Source: Peribacillus frigoritolerans (GTDB taxonomy: Bacteria; Bacillota; Bacilli; Bacillales; DSM-1321). From it: a stretch of 64,000 nucleotides of DNA. Under the pieces are notes generated by a model. It made no database searches and had not been told where the DNA came from. It saw only the letters and a list, made by a program, of their open reading frames with translations. The translations under genes were made by a program, and so were the position numbers. The stretch covers positions 82,903 through 146,902 of the forward strand of contig NZ_JAUUTW010000010.1 in NCBI RefSeq assembly GCF_030676415.1. Reading direction: 5' to 3'. Shown here piece by piece: positions 25,271 through 35,137 of the stretch; the first letter of the stretch is position 1; every line of letters starts with the position of its first letter.

Positions 25271-25822
25271 ATGGACAATATATTTACACCAGCATATCAA
25301 CGTGGCGATGAAATAATAGAAAGAAAAATCCGCTATGACTCCTTAGTTGTAGAACATAACTGTTTGCTGTTAAACGCAAACAATCAACATGTCGTCCTTT
25401 TTCATGAAATCACGGATTCCTTCACGATGAAAGCGGGTCCCACCAAATTAACCATTCCTATAGGCAGTTATACGATTGCTTATTATTGGAAAGACCGTCC
25501 TTATAATTTATACATTTGGAGAGATAACGAAGGGAATTATTTAGGATCCTATTTTAATATTGTAAGAAATACATATATGGAGGATACGTTGGTATCCTTT
25601 GAGGATTTGATCATTGATATCTTAGTGCCTCCGGGTGGGTCACATTTTATTTTAGACGAGGAAGAGTTACCTGTGCCATTAGAGCAATTTGAGGATGGTT
25701 ATGTTAAACAAGCCCTGAACTCTTTACTTAATTCCAATGAGATTCTTCTTTCACAAATCATTTCAGAATCCGAGAAACTCTATAAACATAAAGACCTCCT
25801 TCCATGGTTAAACAACAAATGA
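25271..25822 (+). CDS. DUF402 domain protein (NtdP-like nucleoside phosphatase fold)
   Basis: 183 aa. The central region YLGSYFNIVRNTY ... FEDLIIDILVPPGGSHFILDE is the DUF402 core, in which a conserved Tyr/Asp/Lys set binds metal and phosphate; Bacillus relatives of about this length hydrolyse nucleoside tri/diphosphates. The conserved ILDEEEL end of the core is intact. The gene begins 88 bases beyond the insertion sequence, so its native promoter may have been replaced by the insertion. Function by family only. Confidence 0.78.
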   Translation: MDNIFTPAYQRGDEIIERKIRYDSLVVEHNCLLLNANNQHVVLFHEITDSFTMKAGPTKLTIPIGSYTIAYYWKDRPYNLYIWRDNEGNYLGSYFNIVRNTYMEDTLVSFEDLIIDILVPPGGSHFILDEEELPVPLEQFEDGYVKQALNSLLNSNEILLSQIISESEKLYKHKDLLPWLNNK

Positions 25823-25910
25823 CACTGGTTTTGATTCTTTGAACTCCACAACAGCGAAACCATACCATGAACAAAAAGCCTACTTCATTCAGTAGGCCAG
25901 TCGTTCTCCC

Positions 25911-26558
25911 TCATTCACCATCAGCTTGAGCCGATATACTGTCGGCAAGCTCTCCAATGTTCTTAGATACCTTCGCACTGTATGTGTAGTCACCGTAGCA
26001 ATATGGATATCGAAAATTACCTTTGTCCCCGCCGCAATCATAGAGCGTGGGGTTTTTTTCGACCTGCAGCATGGAGAATTTCTTCGCAAGCTCTTCATTA
26101 TGCTTGCCCCCTTCATTCGCAACGAAATCAATATAACCAATTCCCATGTTATAGGCTTGAATGATCGTGGCAAAATCCACGCCCCTTTCATTGCCATATT
26201 CATTGATCCTCTTAAAATGTTTCACCCCATACTTAATGCTTTCCGTTGGATCTGTGATTGTATTTGGATCAAGACCCGCTGACTCAGATGCCTGCATTGG
26301 GTCACCGCCCCGTCCTCGGCTTTCCTGCTGCATCAAAGCAATCAATGTCGAAGTATGCTCCTCAAGTCCGTATTTAGCCAACTCGGCTCGTAGAAGTGAA
26401 CTATACTTTTTTACGTTCGCAAAAGAATCAAGCGTATTTACTGATGTGGAAACATTTTCGGAATAGGGGGTTTTCATGATCTCCTTTATGAGCAAAAATG
26501 AAAAAATCAGGATAAAAATGACAAAAACATTCTTTGATTTCTTACGTTTCTTCTTCAC
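25911..26558 (-). CDS. Membrane-anchored lysozyme-like protein (Slt-type)
   Basis: 215 aa. Cationic N-terminus, one membrane helix (about 11-25), then a lysozyme-like domain with the putative catalytic E79 in LIALMQQESRGRG, followed by QASESAG and the AYNMGIGYIDF block. This is the lysozyme_like (PF13702-type) domain also found in CwlT. It should cut glycan strands outside the membrane. GTG 26558 is preceded by GGAGAGAG. Confidence 0.88.
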   Translation of the reverse strand: MKKKRKKSKNVFVIFILIFSFLLIKEIMKTPYSENVSTSVNTLDSFANVKKYSSLLRAELAKYGLEEHTSTLIALMQQESRGRGGDPMQASESAGLDPNTITDPTESIKYGVKHFKRINEYGNERGVDFATIIQAYNMGIGYIDFVANEGGKHNEELAKKFSMLQVEKNPTLYDCGGDKGNFRYPYCYGDYTYSAKVSKNIGELADSISAQADGE

Positions 26559-26792
26559 ATTCTCTCTCCGTTATCTCTAAGTTATATATTTATATATTTA
26601 TATCTTAACAAATAGTAAGAGTAATAACTATTTAGAAAACCAATTAATAGTTCAATAAAATGAGATATTACTTAATGAAATTAGTAAGCAATCTTCAATT
26701 TCTGACCTTAGTGTCAAACCCTAATGCACCTAAGCTCACCCACGTATATTTATCCGGACAATGAGACACCCTATTGGTTGGAGGTGATATGT

Positions 26793-26948
26793 ATGGATAA
26801 GAAGATTGATAAAGAAGAAATCCTTGATGATAAAAAGAAAAAATATAGAAACGAGTTTGGGGCAGATCCTGATGAACAGGAAATGAATGGTCTGTATGGT
26901 ATGTTGGAAACTGAATATGAAGATAAGCTTCACGATAAAGAAAAGTGA
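26793..26948 (+). CDS. Small acidic/basic hypothetical protein
   Basis: 51 aa, MDKKIDKEEILDDKKKKYRN..., almost entirely charged residues, with no Cys and no membrane segment. ATG 26793 has GGAGGTG 6 bases upstream, a strong signal. A small hairpin with a T-run (26974-26994) follows. I do not recognise the family; it resembles small cytosolic proteins of Bacillus with unknown roles. Confidence 0.65.
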   Translation: MDKKIDKEEILDDKKKKYRNEFGADPDEQEMNGLYGMLETEYEDKLHDKEK

Positions 26949-26973
26949 CGATTGGTTTCTTGAATATCTGTTA

Positions 26974-26994
26974 AGCGCCTTTATGGCGTTTTTT
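26974..26994 (+). terminator. Terminator of the small gene
   Basis: CGCC-TTTAT-GGCG stem followed by six T, 26 bases after the stop codon. Confidence 0.7.
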
Positions 26995-27150
26995 ATTAGT
27001 TCATCTGTTATGAGCTTATTGATCCTATTCTAATGTTCGTATATAGTTTCATATGAACTGATTTTTAAATATGCAAAAAAACGAAAACCCAGAAAGTCTT
27101 CGTTTTTTCCGTGAATACGTTTGGTCATTAACTATAAAGGAAACCAATAA

Positions 27151-27182
27151 AAAGGGAGTGACCTAATACTGTCACTCCCTTT
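27151..27182 (-). terminator. Terminator of the SDR operon
   Basis: 12-bp perfect stem AAAGGGAGTGAC with its complement, 8-base loop and T-run on the minus strand, 7 bases after the stop at 27189. A second hairpin with AAAACGAA / TTCGTTTT is at 27075-27107. Confidence 0.88.
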
Positions 27183-27188
27183 GCTCAA

Positions 27189-27974
27189 TTAGTATTGTGA
27201 AGATTGTCCGCCATCAATCGGAATGACTACCCCATTGATGAACTCTGATTCCCCTGATAATAGGAAGGCTACTAAACGGCCGACTTCTTCAGGTTTACCG
27301 AAGCGTTTCTTAGGATTCACACTGACGAAATCCGCCATTGCTTCTTCCCAATTCTCTCCGCCTATTTGCCTGAATGAACCTTCTACCATCGCTGTTAAGA
27401 TTACTCCTGGTGCAATGGCATTTATGCTGATTCCATATTGACCATATTCTATGGCAGCTGTTTTTGTTAAGCCTGCTACAGCATGTTTACTTGCAACGTA
27501 CGCACTTTGGTTAAGCACAGCACGAATTCCACCTACAGAAGCCACGTTCACCACTGCCCCTGATCCTTGTTCTTTCATGATCGGCAGAATGTATTTCATC
27601 CCATAGAATACCCCATTGATATTGATGTCCGTTACTTTGTTGAAAACGTTGCTATCGTATTCTGCCATAGGCGCCTGTTTACCTTCGATACCCGCATTAT
27701 TATAAAATCCATCGACTCTACCATATTTGCTGACTGTTTGGTCTACATAGTTCTTTACTGCTTCTTCATCCGATACATCTGCGGTGACCAGAAGCACGTC
27801 CGAATTTGGTGCAATTTCTAAGATTAATTTTTTTGTCACTTCCAAAGATGCTTCGTTTAAATCAACTAATGAAAGTTTAGCCCCTTCTTTAGCCATTTCC
27901 AATGCGGCAGCTTGTCCTAAACCTGATCCTGCCCCAGTAATGATTACAACTTTGCCATCGAATCGTTTGCTCAT
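27189..27974 (-). CDS. Short-chain dehydrogenase/reductase (SDR), third of a trio
   Basis: 261 aa classical SDR. Cofactor loop TGAGSGLG near 15-22, NNAG, catalytic Ser in VNVASVGG, and YVASK near the usual position. The Asp after the second strand (SLVDLN) favours NAD(H). It lies 52 bases after the second SDR. The substrate is unknown; FNKVTDININGVFYGMKY is the family's dimer helix. Three SDRs in one operon suggest consecutive alcohol/ketone oxidations of a small ring or terpenoid compound, which is inference. Confidence 0.88.
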   Translation of the reverse strand: MSKRFDGKVVIITGAGSGLGQAAALEMAKEGAKLSLVDLNEASLEVTKKLILEIAPNSDVLLVTADVSDEEAVKNYVDQTVSKYGRVDGFYNNAGIEGKQAPMAEYDSNVFNKVTDININGVFYGMKYILPIMKEQGSGAVVNVASVGGIRAVLNQSAYVASKHAVAGLTKTAAIEYGQYGISINAIAPGVILTAMVEGSFRQIGGENWEEAMADFVSVNPKKRFGKPEEVGRLVAFLLSGESEFINGVVIPIDGGQSSQY

Positions 27975-28026
27975 ATGTCAAAACTCCCTTTTTAAGTTAT
28001 CTCGAAAATCTATTTGATTATACCGA

Positions 28027-28779
28027 TTACCCCTTAAAGCTTAAGAATCCATCATCAACAGGAATGACTTGTCCATTAATGGCATCCGCTTTTTCAGAGA
28101 ACAAGAACGTTACAACTTCAGCAACTTTTTCTGGCTGAATCAATTTTTTCCTCATATGAAGTTGTGCCAAACTGTCCAGGAACTCTTGATCTTCACCAAT
28201 GATCGGTGTTTCGATAAAACCTGGTGCCACACCGACAACACGAATCCCATATTGCGCTAGTTCAATTGCTCCAGATTTAGTCATGGCGATGACTGCAGCT
28301 TTAGCAGCATGGTAATTAAAGCTGCCAATTGAAACCATCGTCCCATATATTGAGGCTGTATTAACGATCGTTGCGCCTGAAACACCAAGCTCCACCATCT
28401 TCCTTGCTGCATAATACATGCCATAATAAACACCGTGTTGGTCAACATCAACTACTCTGTGGTAAGACTCTGGGTCCATCTCTAAAAATGGTTTTACTAG
28501 TCCAATTCCAGCGTTGTTGAAAATGCCATTGATGGTGCCATGATTGGCAATTGCAGCTTCGACCATCGCTTCCACTTCTTCCGCTTTAGCTACATCCACT
28601 TTCACAAAAGAAGACGTGCCCCCCTTTTGTTGAATAGATTCAGCCGTTTCTTTAGCGGCAACATCATTATAATCAGCCGCTACGACAATAGCTCCCTGTT
28701 CAGCTAATTTATATGCCGTTTCCTTTCCAATTCCGCTGCCTGCCCCTGTAATTATTATGACCTTTCCTTTTAAACTCAT
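28027..28779 (-). CDS. Short-chain dehydrogenase/reductase (SDR), second of a trio
   Basis: 250 aa classical SDR with TGAGSGIGKE cofactor loop, NNAGIGL, catalytic Ser in NTASIYG and YHAAK in place of the usual YxASK, so Tyr and Lys are present. AADYND indicates an acidic NAD-type position. It lies 34 bases after the first SDR. The substrate is unknown. Confidence 0.88.
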   Translation of the reverse strand: MSLKGKVIIITGAGSGIGKETAYKLAEQGAIVVAADYNDVAAKETAESIQQKGGTSSFVKVDVAKAEEVEAMVEAAIANHGTINGIFNNAGIGLVKPFLEMDPESYHRVVDVDQHGVYYGMYYAARKMVELGVSGATIVNTASIYGTMVSIGSFNYHAAKAAVIAMTKSGAIELAQYGIRVVGVAPGFIETPIIGEDQEFLDSLAQLHMRKKLIQPEKVAEVVTFLFSEKADAINGQVIPVDDGFLSFKG

Positions 28780-28813
28780 ATATTCGTCCCCCTATAACAA
28801 AGTTTGTTGCTTA

Positions 28814-29602
28814 TCAGATTAAAATGGCCCCGCCGTCGATTACAAGTTCTTGCCCCGTAATGTGGCTGGAAAGATCGGATACTAAGTACATCATTAGATT
28901 TGCAATTTCCTGCGGCTCAGCATACCGGCCATCCGGAGTCGTTGCTTCCAACTGTTTTCTAGCCGTTTCAGCTGCTGCGGAATCACCTTGGCCAAATCCG
29001 CTTTCAATCGACCGCATCATGGCCGTGTTGACGACACCTGGGCAGACGGCATTCACCCGTACACCATGCGGAGCAACTTCGACACCAGCTGTTTTCGTGA
29101 TTCCAAGAACCGCATGTTTACTTGCGCCATACGCCACCATGTTTGGCGTTGCCAGTAAACCAGCTCCAGAAGCTGTATTCACGACTGCCCCGCTTTTTTG
29201 TTCAATCATATGGGGCAATACATGTTTCAAGCCCAAGAAAATGCCGCGTACATTTATTGACATTAACTGATCGAAAACCTCAGTAGGATAATCGACAAGC
29301 GGCATTATTTTGCCTTCCCACCCTGCATTATTCAGGAAAATATCTATTTTCCCATAAGAATCTATCGTTTTTTGAACATAAGTTTTTATATCGTCTTCCT
29401 TAGTAACATCGGCTTTAACGAATTTCGCTTCGCCGCCTTTTTCTTTGATTGCATTTACCGTTAACATGCCGGCTTCTTCGGAAAGGTCTACAACAACCAC
29501 TTTGGCTCCATTTTCTGAAAGTGTAATAGACGCTGCCCGGCCGATACCCCCGCCGCCACCGGTAACAATTGCTACTTTTTCTGTAAAATCAAATGCTTGC
29601 AT
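28814..29602 (-). CDS. Short-chain dehydrogenase/reductase (SDR), first of a trio
   Basis: 262 aa classical SDR: TGGGGGIGRA loop, NNAGWEG, catalytic Ser in NTASGAGL, and YGASK. VVVDLSE gives the NAD-type Asp. It is first in the operon; the promoter upstream carries a GntR-type operator overlapping -35. GGAGAAAGGGAG lies before ATG 29602. The paralogue at 27189 has the same NNAG[IW]EGK stretch, so the two probably arose by duplication. Confidence 0.88.
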   Translation of the reverse strand: MQAFDFTEKVAIVTGGGGGIGRAASITLSENGAKVVVVDLSEEAGMLTVNAIKEKGGEAKFVKADVTKEDDIKTYVQKTIDSYGKIDIFLNNAGWEGKIMPLVDYPTEVFDQLMSINVRGIFLGLKHVLPHMIEQKSGAVVNTASGAGLLATPNMVAYGASKHAVLGITKTAGVEVAPHGVRVNAVCPGVVNTAMMRSIESGFGQGDSAAAETARKQLEATTPDGRYAEPQEIANLMMYLVSDLSSHITGQELVIDGGAILI

Positions 29603-29661
29603 AATATTCTCCCTTTCTCCCTATGATCTTGGTGAAAATATTCTTTCTTGAATACGGTTAC

Positions 29662-29694
29662 ATCATAGCATTATTTTTGTCGATTGTCGACAAT
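29662..29694 (-). promoter_or_regulatory. SDR operon promoter with GntR-type operator
   Basis: Minus strand: -35 TCGACA (29685-29690), 17-base spacer, -10 TATGAT (29662-29667). A perfect 12-bp palindrome ATTGTCGACAAT (29683-29694) covers the -35 box; its TTGTCGACAA core fits the TNGTNNNACNA form of FadR-subfamily GntR operators. A second half-site, TTGTCG (plus strand), is just inside the spacer. Confidence 0.75.
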
Positions 29695-29715
29695 TTAGTT
29701 TTAGAGTCAAAGACT

Positions 29716-30366
29716 CTACATCACTCCACGATTCAAGGCTTCATGAATTTCACTTTTTGCTTTAATGAAATCGTCTTCGAGAATGGCCTCAATGGACATT
29801 TTTAAACTAAAATGGAAATTTTCCATTGTTTCAATACTCCATTGACTTTGGGCAAAAACCATGAGGATATGACTGGCCTCTTCAAAAAATCTTGATAAAG
29901 CCTTGTTTTTAGCGATTGAAAAAATATATCGAAATATCTGTGTTGCCCTTTTTTGATACTCGATTACATTACTTTTTTCACACGCATCGGTTGCACTTTC
30001 CAAATGCTTTCGTAATGATTGCTTATTTTCTTCGTGCCAATGCCCTTGGGAAAATTCAATCCCCATTTGGATCAGCCCAATCGTAACATCATTATACTCA
30101 ACGATTTCCTTTTGTGAAAATGGCTTGACGATCGTTCCCCTCCTCGGTATTCTCTCAACAATACCGTCAACCTGTAATAGATAAAGGGCTTCGCGTACTG
30201 GTGCACGGCTCGTATTCAATTCTTTGGAAATGTCTTCTTCTACGATTTTCTCTCCAGCTTCTATTTCACCTTCAATGATTTTTTTTAAAATGTGTTTAGC
30301 GATTTGTTGTGGTAACGATTCTCCAAAATAAATGCCATCTGTCAAATTGGAAGTATTTCCAAACAT
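29716..30366 (-). CDS. GntR family regulator (FadR/FCD subfamily)
   Basis: 216 aa. N-terminal winged helix (about 17-80): QIAKHILKKIIEGEIEAGEKI, SKELNTSRAPVREALYLL and RIPRRGTIV. The C-terminal about 120 residues form an all-helical FCD-type ligand domain. It lies directly upstream of the SDR trio, and a matching operator lies in the gap on the SDR promoter, so it most likely represses these genes until a carboxylate-type ligand binds. The ligand is unknown. Confidence 0.88.
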   Translation of the reverse strand: MFGNTSNLTDGIYFGESLPQQIAKHILKKIIEGEIEAGEKIVEEDISKELNTSRAPVREALYLLQVDGIVERIPRRGTIVKPFSQKEIVEYNDVTIGLIQMGIEFSQGHWHEENKQSLRKHLESATDACEKSNVIEYQKRATQIFRYIFSIAKNKALSRFFEEASHILMVFAQSQWSIETMENFHFSLKMSIEAILEDDFIKAKSEIHEALNRGVM

Positions 30367-30606
30367 CTTTCAGCACTCCTATACTTCTATAATTAATTTT
30401 AGTTCTTTTAGTATAACATAAGGATAGGAATTAACTTCCTTTATAAATAACATCCCTTAATGGTAACCAACCAAGAAAAACGTATTAACGATATGGAAAA
30501 AGCTTAAAAGACTTAATGACAGATCGCTTCTTCGAAAAAGTTATACATATCCTACTGATTTGGAGTTAAAAGAGCCCATTTTATAGAAAGGGCCCGATGT
30601 ATACTT

Positions 30607-31404
30607 TTAATCCACTAGCCTAGGTTTCGTTGGATCGCAGTTTGGTTTTTCTGTGTTTGTCGATTCAGCGAGTTTCGTTAAATAATAACATTCCTCACGC
30701 CACATATGATCTGCCATTAATGGCGAAAGCGTTCCAAGAGCCTGCGCATTGAGGTCAAGCTCCTCCAATTCAAGCAGAAAGTGCTGAAAGAATTTAATTT
30801 CCAATTCAACATCCGCATTCATTTTTTCCAATGCTGGGAATGTTGACAGATTGGTTCGTAAAAATCCAGCCATTTCAACAGCTTTTAAATAAAAATCATT
30901 AAAATGTTTTTTATATTGGTCACTTTTCTCTTTTAATCTTTTTTCAACTTCGTCCATATTGGATGATATTGCACCTGCATGCCCTGATGCATCTAACAGC
31001 CAAATCAAATGATGATGAAGTTCATGAAAAACCGGCGGCATTTGATTGGAATTGAAGTATTTCAATAACCTTAAATATTCTTCTAATTCGTTCACCATAT
31101 GATTAATGAATGAAGGTGAAAGATGTATTTTAATTTTACCTACCAGATGCTCTTTTATAAGGCATAGCTTAAACTCCCGAAATCTTAATGTCTCTTCTTC
31201 AGCCATGGCAGTAAGTTGCGAAATCTCTTCCGAATTGGCTTTACCAAGGAGAGTATCAAAAACTTGAATGAATTCTGAGGCAATCTCAATGTTTTCCACT
31301 TCAACCGGGGCTAAAGACTCAAAGATGAACCTGGAATGGTCTCCTAAGATTTGCAGCCAAAATCGATGCTCGAATCTTGCTGTTTTCTCCAATAACTCGT
31401 TCAT
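30607..31404 (-). CDS. DUF2935 protein (ferritin-like double four-helix bundle)
   Basis: 265 aa, mostly helical. Two halves each carry a His/Glu-rich helix: FEHRFWLQILGDHSRF at the start and FHELHHHLIWLLDASGHA / MADHMWREECYYL later, consistent with the internally duplicated metal-binding DUF2935 fold. The biological role is not known; some relatives are next to sporulation or stress genes. It is monocistronic. The 338-base gap downstream of its start holds a 27-codon open frame (31499-31582) but no supported gene. Confidence 0.85.
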   Translation of the reverse strand: MNELLEKTARFEHRFWLQILGDHSRFIFESLAPVEVENIEIASEFIQVFDTLLGKANSEEISQLTAMAEEETLRFREFKLCLIKEHLVGKIKIHLSPSFINHMVNELEEYLRLLKYFNSNQMPPVFHELHHHLIWLLDASGHAGAISSNMDEVEKRLKEKSDQYKKHFNDFYLKAVEMAGFLRTNLSTFPALEKMNADVELEIKFFQHFLLELEELDLNAQALGTLSPLMADHMWREECYYLTKLAESTNTEKPNCDPTKPRLVD

Positions 31405-31742
31405 TTGCTCTCCCCCATAATTAAAAGTATAAGAAACGCACTTATAATTTGTATTCCTAAACCTACAACCTTATTAATATAAATTAATGGGAGACGTAAT
31501 GAAGCTTCAACTTGATCCATTACCCGCACGATTGTTCATGCACCAAGAAATTAATGTGTTCTTGGAGTCGATTTTTCCTTAACCTGATTATTACGCTTCA
31601 AAATCCCGTCTCAAAAACGGTCGTTTTAGTACTAATTTAAATCTCTGGCAGTTTATCTAAAAAACAAACTTATATTAATGTTGATTTAAATGTCCTGCCA
31701 GTGGTGAAATTTTCAAATCACGATCGGTAGGAGGAAGGTAGA

Positions 31743-32417
31743 TTGCCTAAGGAAATAATGAGTTACATTGACTATCCAATGGTGAAAATTCCAGGGGGAG
31801 AAATAGAATTAAGGGACGATAGAATTAAAAGCAAATGGAAAGCTGAAATAAGACCGTTCCTTCTTACCCGTTATCCTGTTACTACGGATTTCTACTATAC
31901 TATTACAAATAAATCACCTAATTCTTTTGATCGAGATCAAAAACCTGTTGTGAATATTTCTTGGAATGATGCAATTTCTTTTTGTAATCTACTTTCACAG
32001 AAAGCTGGACTGGGAGTGTGTTATTCTAAAAATGGTGAAAACATTGTTTGTGATTGGGAATCAAACGGTTTTCGACTTCCTTCAGAAGCAGAGTGGCATT
32101 ATGCATGTAAAGCCGGGACTGCTGGTTATAGATACGGAGAGCTGAATGAGATTGCCTTGTATAACGAAAATTCAGGGAGCATGATCCATGAAGTAGGAAC
32201 AAAGGAACCGAATCCATGGGGGCTGCATGATATGTTAGGGAATGTTTAGGAATGGTGCTGGGACTTATATGATGAACAAGTGTACGGCACCTACCGTATT
32301 TTTCGAGGAGGCAGCTGGGCTGAGGATGCCATGGGTTGTGGAGCTTCATGTAGTCGGCGCAGCCATCCGACATTTTGCATAGATTACTTAGGATTCCGTC
32401 TAGCCCGGTCTTTTTAA
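31743..32417 (+). pseudogene. Formylglycine-generating-enzyme-like (SUMF1) gene with an amber codon
   Basis: Starts at TTG 31743 (GGAGG 8 bases upstream) and reads MPKEIMSYIDYPMVKIPGGE, with FRLPSEAEWHYACKAG and WGLHDMLGNV; then TAG at 32247-32249, followed in the same frame by EWCWDLYDEQVYG, RIFRGGSWAEDA and LGFRLARS to the stop at 32417. Family members have GNVWEWCWD here, so one G-to-A change turned the Trp TGG into TAG. Everything else (224 codons) is intact. The family converts Cys to formylglycine in sulfatases or acts as an iron-dependent oxidase such as EgtB. Confidence 0.88.
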
Positions 32418-32679
32418 CCTCAGCAAGCCAACTTCATTCAAGGCTTCACAGTTTTACTACGGATAACAGGGTCCTTAAACTAGAAGGAACTTTGTCATCT
32501 GAATCCCTGGAACGAGTCATGGACGAACATTACTGCCTCATTTTATCCTACGGAAACAGTCTCGGTTATAGAGTATACAGAGCAAGTAAAAAGTAATGCT
32601 CATGCTCTAGCTTCAAAAAGATACGTTTGTTCTTCAGTTTTTTTACACACTGATTAATTATGAACACAATGAAAGAAAA

Positions 32680-33092
32680 CTAGAACAAGGACGTAAAACC
32701 AAGGGCCGCCCACCAGTTTAATAATTGGAAAAGGACTATCGTCTCAATTCCATTGATTTGTAATATAAGTGATAAAAGGTCAGTTGTATAATGCATGAAA
32801 ATGGTGATGAACGGAATGATGAAGAGTGCATTTTGCCAGACCTTCTTAATTCTCTGCCCTACATATTCAATGCACATTAACAAAAGGAATACCGGAATGA
32901 ATGGTAAGGCCAAGTACTCGACCTTTAACCAGAATATGATTTGTTCTAACGATGTACTGGAAAGTTCGAAAGCATAGGAAAAAGTATAGATGGCAGACAA
33001 TAATGTCACGAGAATATAGGGTTGCTCCAGGTGCTTCCTTGATCTATAACTGTGCAAATAATAATTCCCGTGGCAATTCGAATCAACTCCAT
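32680..33092 (-). pseudogene. Fragment of a 7TM-sensor histidine kinase N-terminus
   Basis: A frame from ATG 33092 reads MELIRIATGIIICTV, then the frame shifts to YRSRKHLEQPYILVTLLSAIY ... FLLLMCIEYVGQRIKK, and near the end it shifts again (GGPWFYVLV in the next frame). This order (short TM helices, YRSR, EYxG, GPWFxV) is that of the N-terminal 7TM domain of kinases in Bacillus. The remaining TM helices, kinase core and response regulator are missing, so it is a deleted gene. Confidence 0.7.
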
Positions 33093-33264
33093 TTAACCAA
33101 AAAATACTTTTTCCATATATTATATAGCACTTTGTGACTAGGTGACTAGAGTTTATTCAGGGAATTCTAAATTTGAAATGTCAGGATTTTATAAAAACTA
33201 CATATCATTTACTAACTCCCCAAACCGCCGAATCCAAAATAACATCCAGTTTTCCATCATGAAA

Positions 33265-33301
33265 AACCCTGCTCATCACTTTGAAAGTGAATGGCAGGGT
33301 T
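33265..33301 (-). terminator. Terminator after the S9 peptidase gene
   Basis: AACCCTGC / GCAGGGTT outer stem with ATTCACTTT / AAAGTGAT inner pairing; minus-strand T-run follows. It is 41 bases after the stop at 33342. Confidence 0.8.
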
Positions 33302-33341
33302 CCCGATTCAATTGTAAATAAATGAAATATTTTGATGCGGG

Positions 33342-35137
33342 TTATACCTTCTCTGTTACTGCTGTGAATCGCTTTAAGAATGAAAGTATTTTTTGGTAGA
33401 CGGCAATTTCATTTTCTTTTTTTGAAAATCCATGTCCCTCATCTTCTAGAAGCATATAATCGACATCTCTTCCTTTATCCTTCAAAGCTTGAACGATTTG
33501 ATCTGATTCCCCTTTGACGACACGGGGATCGTTTGCCCCTTGAATAACAAGCATTGGCTTTATCATCGATTCTAAATAGGTGATAGGCGAATACTCGATT
33601 AGTTTTTCTTTATCTTTTTCCGGATTTCCTACCCACTGATCCATGATTGGCTTCCATTCTTCTGGAACGGAATTGATAAATGAGAAGAGGTTGGATGGAC
33701 CGAAAATATCGACAACCGCTTTAAAATAATCTGCATGTCGTCCGTGCAGCAAAAGTGCCATATACCCTCCGAAGCTTCCGCCCATCAATAAGATGTTACC
33801 TTTTTGTGCATGTCCTTGGTCTATTAGCCAATCAAGGCCGGCTACATTATCAAGTCGTGGCCCATTTCCCCAATCTCCCTCTACCATTTTCGTGAATTCC
33901 AAACCATAACCAGTAGAACCGCGGAAGTTTGGCGCAAAAATACTGTAACCGTGATTCAGGAAAAATTGAAATGAAGCTCTAAAGGACTTCCGTTCTGCCG
34001 CTTGAGGTCCTCCATGAGGCCAAAAAATGACTTCACCATTGTCATTTTCCTTTTTTGCCCTAAAAAATAACGACTCGATCTCCAGGCCATCAAAGGAAGT
34101 GTATGTAATGATGTCGGGTTCAACCAATGCATCAGAATCGACGCCAGGAACAGTATATTTAGTTAATGATACCCACTCATCACCTGTATTTTTATAGATA
34201 TTATGAGGCTTTGTTGCGCCCATGCCAAATAAGTAAAGCGTGCCTGATGCAGTAACCTCAAGCTTATTAATGACGCTGCATGGCACGGGGATGTTTCTCC
34301 AATTTTCATTTTGCAGATTGAATTCATATAATTGATCCTCTACACCTTTTTGACTGGTTATATATAAAAGTTGATTCTCTTTACTATAATTAATGGCAGT
34401 AAAACTCTCATTCTCCAATTCTTTAACTTTACAGAATTTGTTTGTTTCAAGGTTGTATGAAGCCAAATAGGTAAAGTCCGAATCATAATCAGTCAATAAA
34501 TATATCATCGAATCCGAAACAAAAACACCATCATTCACTGTGTGCTGTTTCTCAGTGGGCGGAGTGAGCAGGATATCTTCGTTCCCTTTTTTTACATAGA
34601 GAAGGGTATTTGTATTGGAAAAGTGTTTATAGAAAAGGAAGGTTTCTTCATCAGGGCTGAAGCCAAATAAATAGGTCGCTGCATCCTTCCCCTCGAGTAC
34701 CAGCTTTTCCTGTCCTGATTCTAAATCTAATAGGCATTTAGAAAGGAAGCATTTCCTCTGGATGTCGTGTAATAGAGCTTTTTACTGTCATTCGATAATT
34801 TTGGCATGAAATTACGTGTATTTTCATGATTAACGATTTCCTTCATTGTCCCGCCATTCAAAGGAACCCCGTAAAACTGGGTATTTTCATTACCGTCTTG
34901 ATCGAAACCAGCAATTATGAACCGGCTCTTTTTATCATATATCAGTGCTTGGCAGCTTTGATCAATGGATGTAAGCGGATAAGGAAAGGAGTTTGGCAAA
35001 TCCATTCCCCATAAATTATACTTGCCGCTCAAATTGGTACTGAAAACCAGTTGTTTTTCATCTGGACTTACAGCAAAATCAGCAATGGAAAAAGTTCGTA
35101 AAAATTGCTCAACATCAGGTTTTGGAAAAGTGATCAT
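33342..35137 (-). pseudogene. Prolyl oligopeptidase (S9) family peptidase split by a frameshift
   Basis: One S9C-type peptidase of about 597 codons in two frames. The N-terminal part (ATG 35137 to the stop at 34727) has beta-propeller repeats and ends SRGNASFLNAY. The next frame opens at the same place and reads KCLLDLESGQEKLVLEG onward without a start, through the hydrolase domain with nucleophile GGSFGGYM, the Asp in GANDPRV and His in DEGHGFS. A single-base indel near 34735-34750 explains the break. Either a recent pseudogene or a sequence error; if repaired it would be an intracellular acylaminoacyl-peptidase. Confidence 0.85.

Noticed and set aside
31499..31582. 27-codon frame starting MKLQLDPLPARLFMHQE
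   Set aside because: Has an ATG and a weak GGGAG, but is too short and lacks support; may be a truncated gene start.
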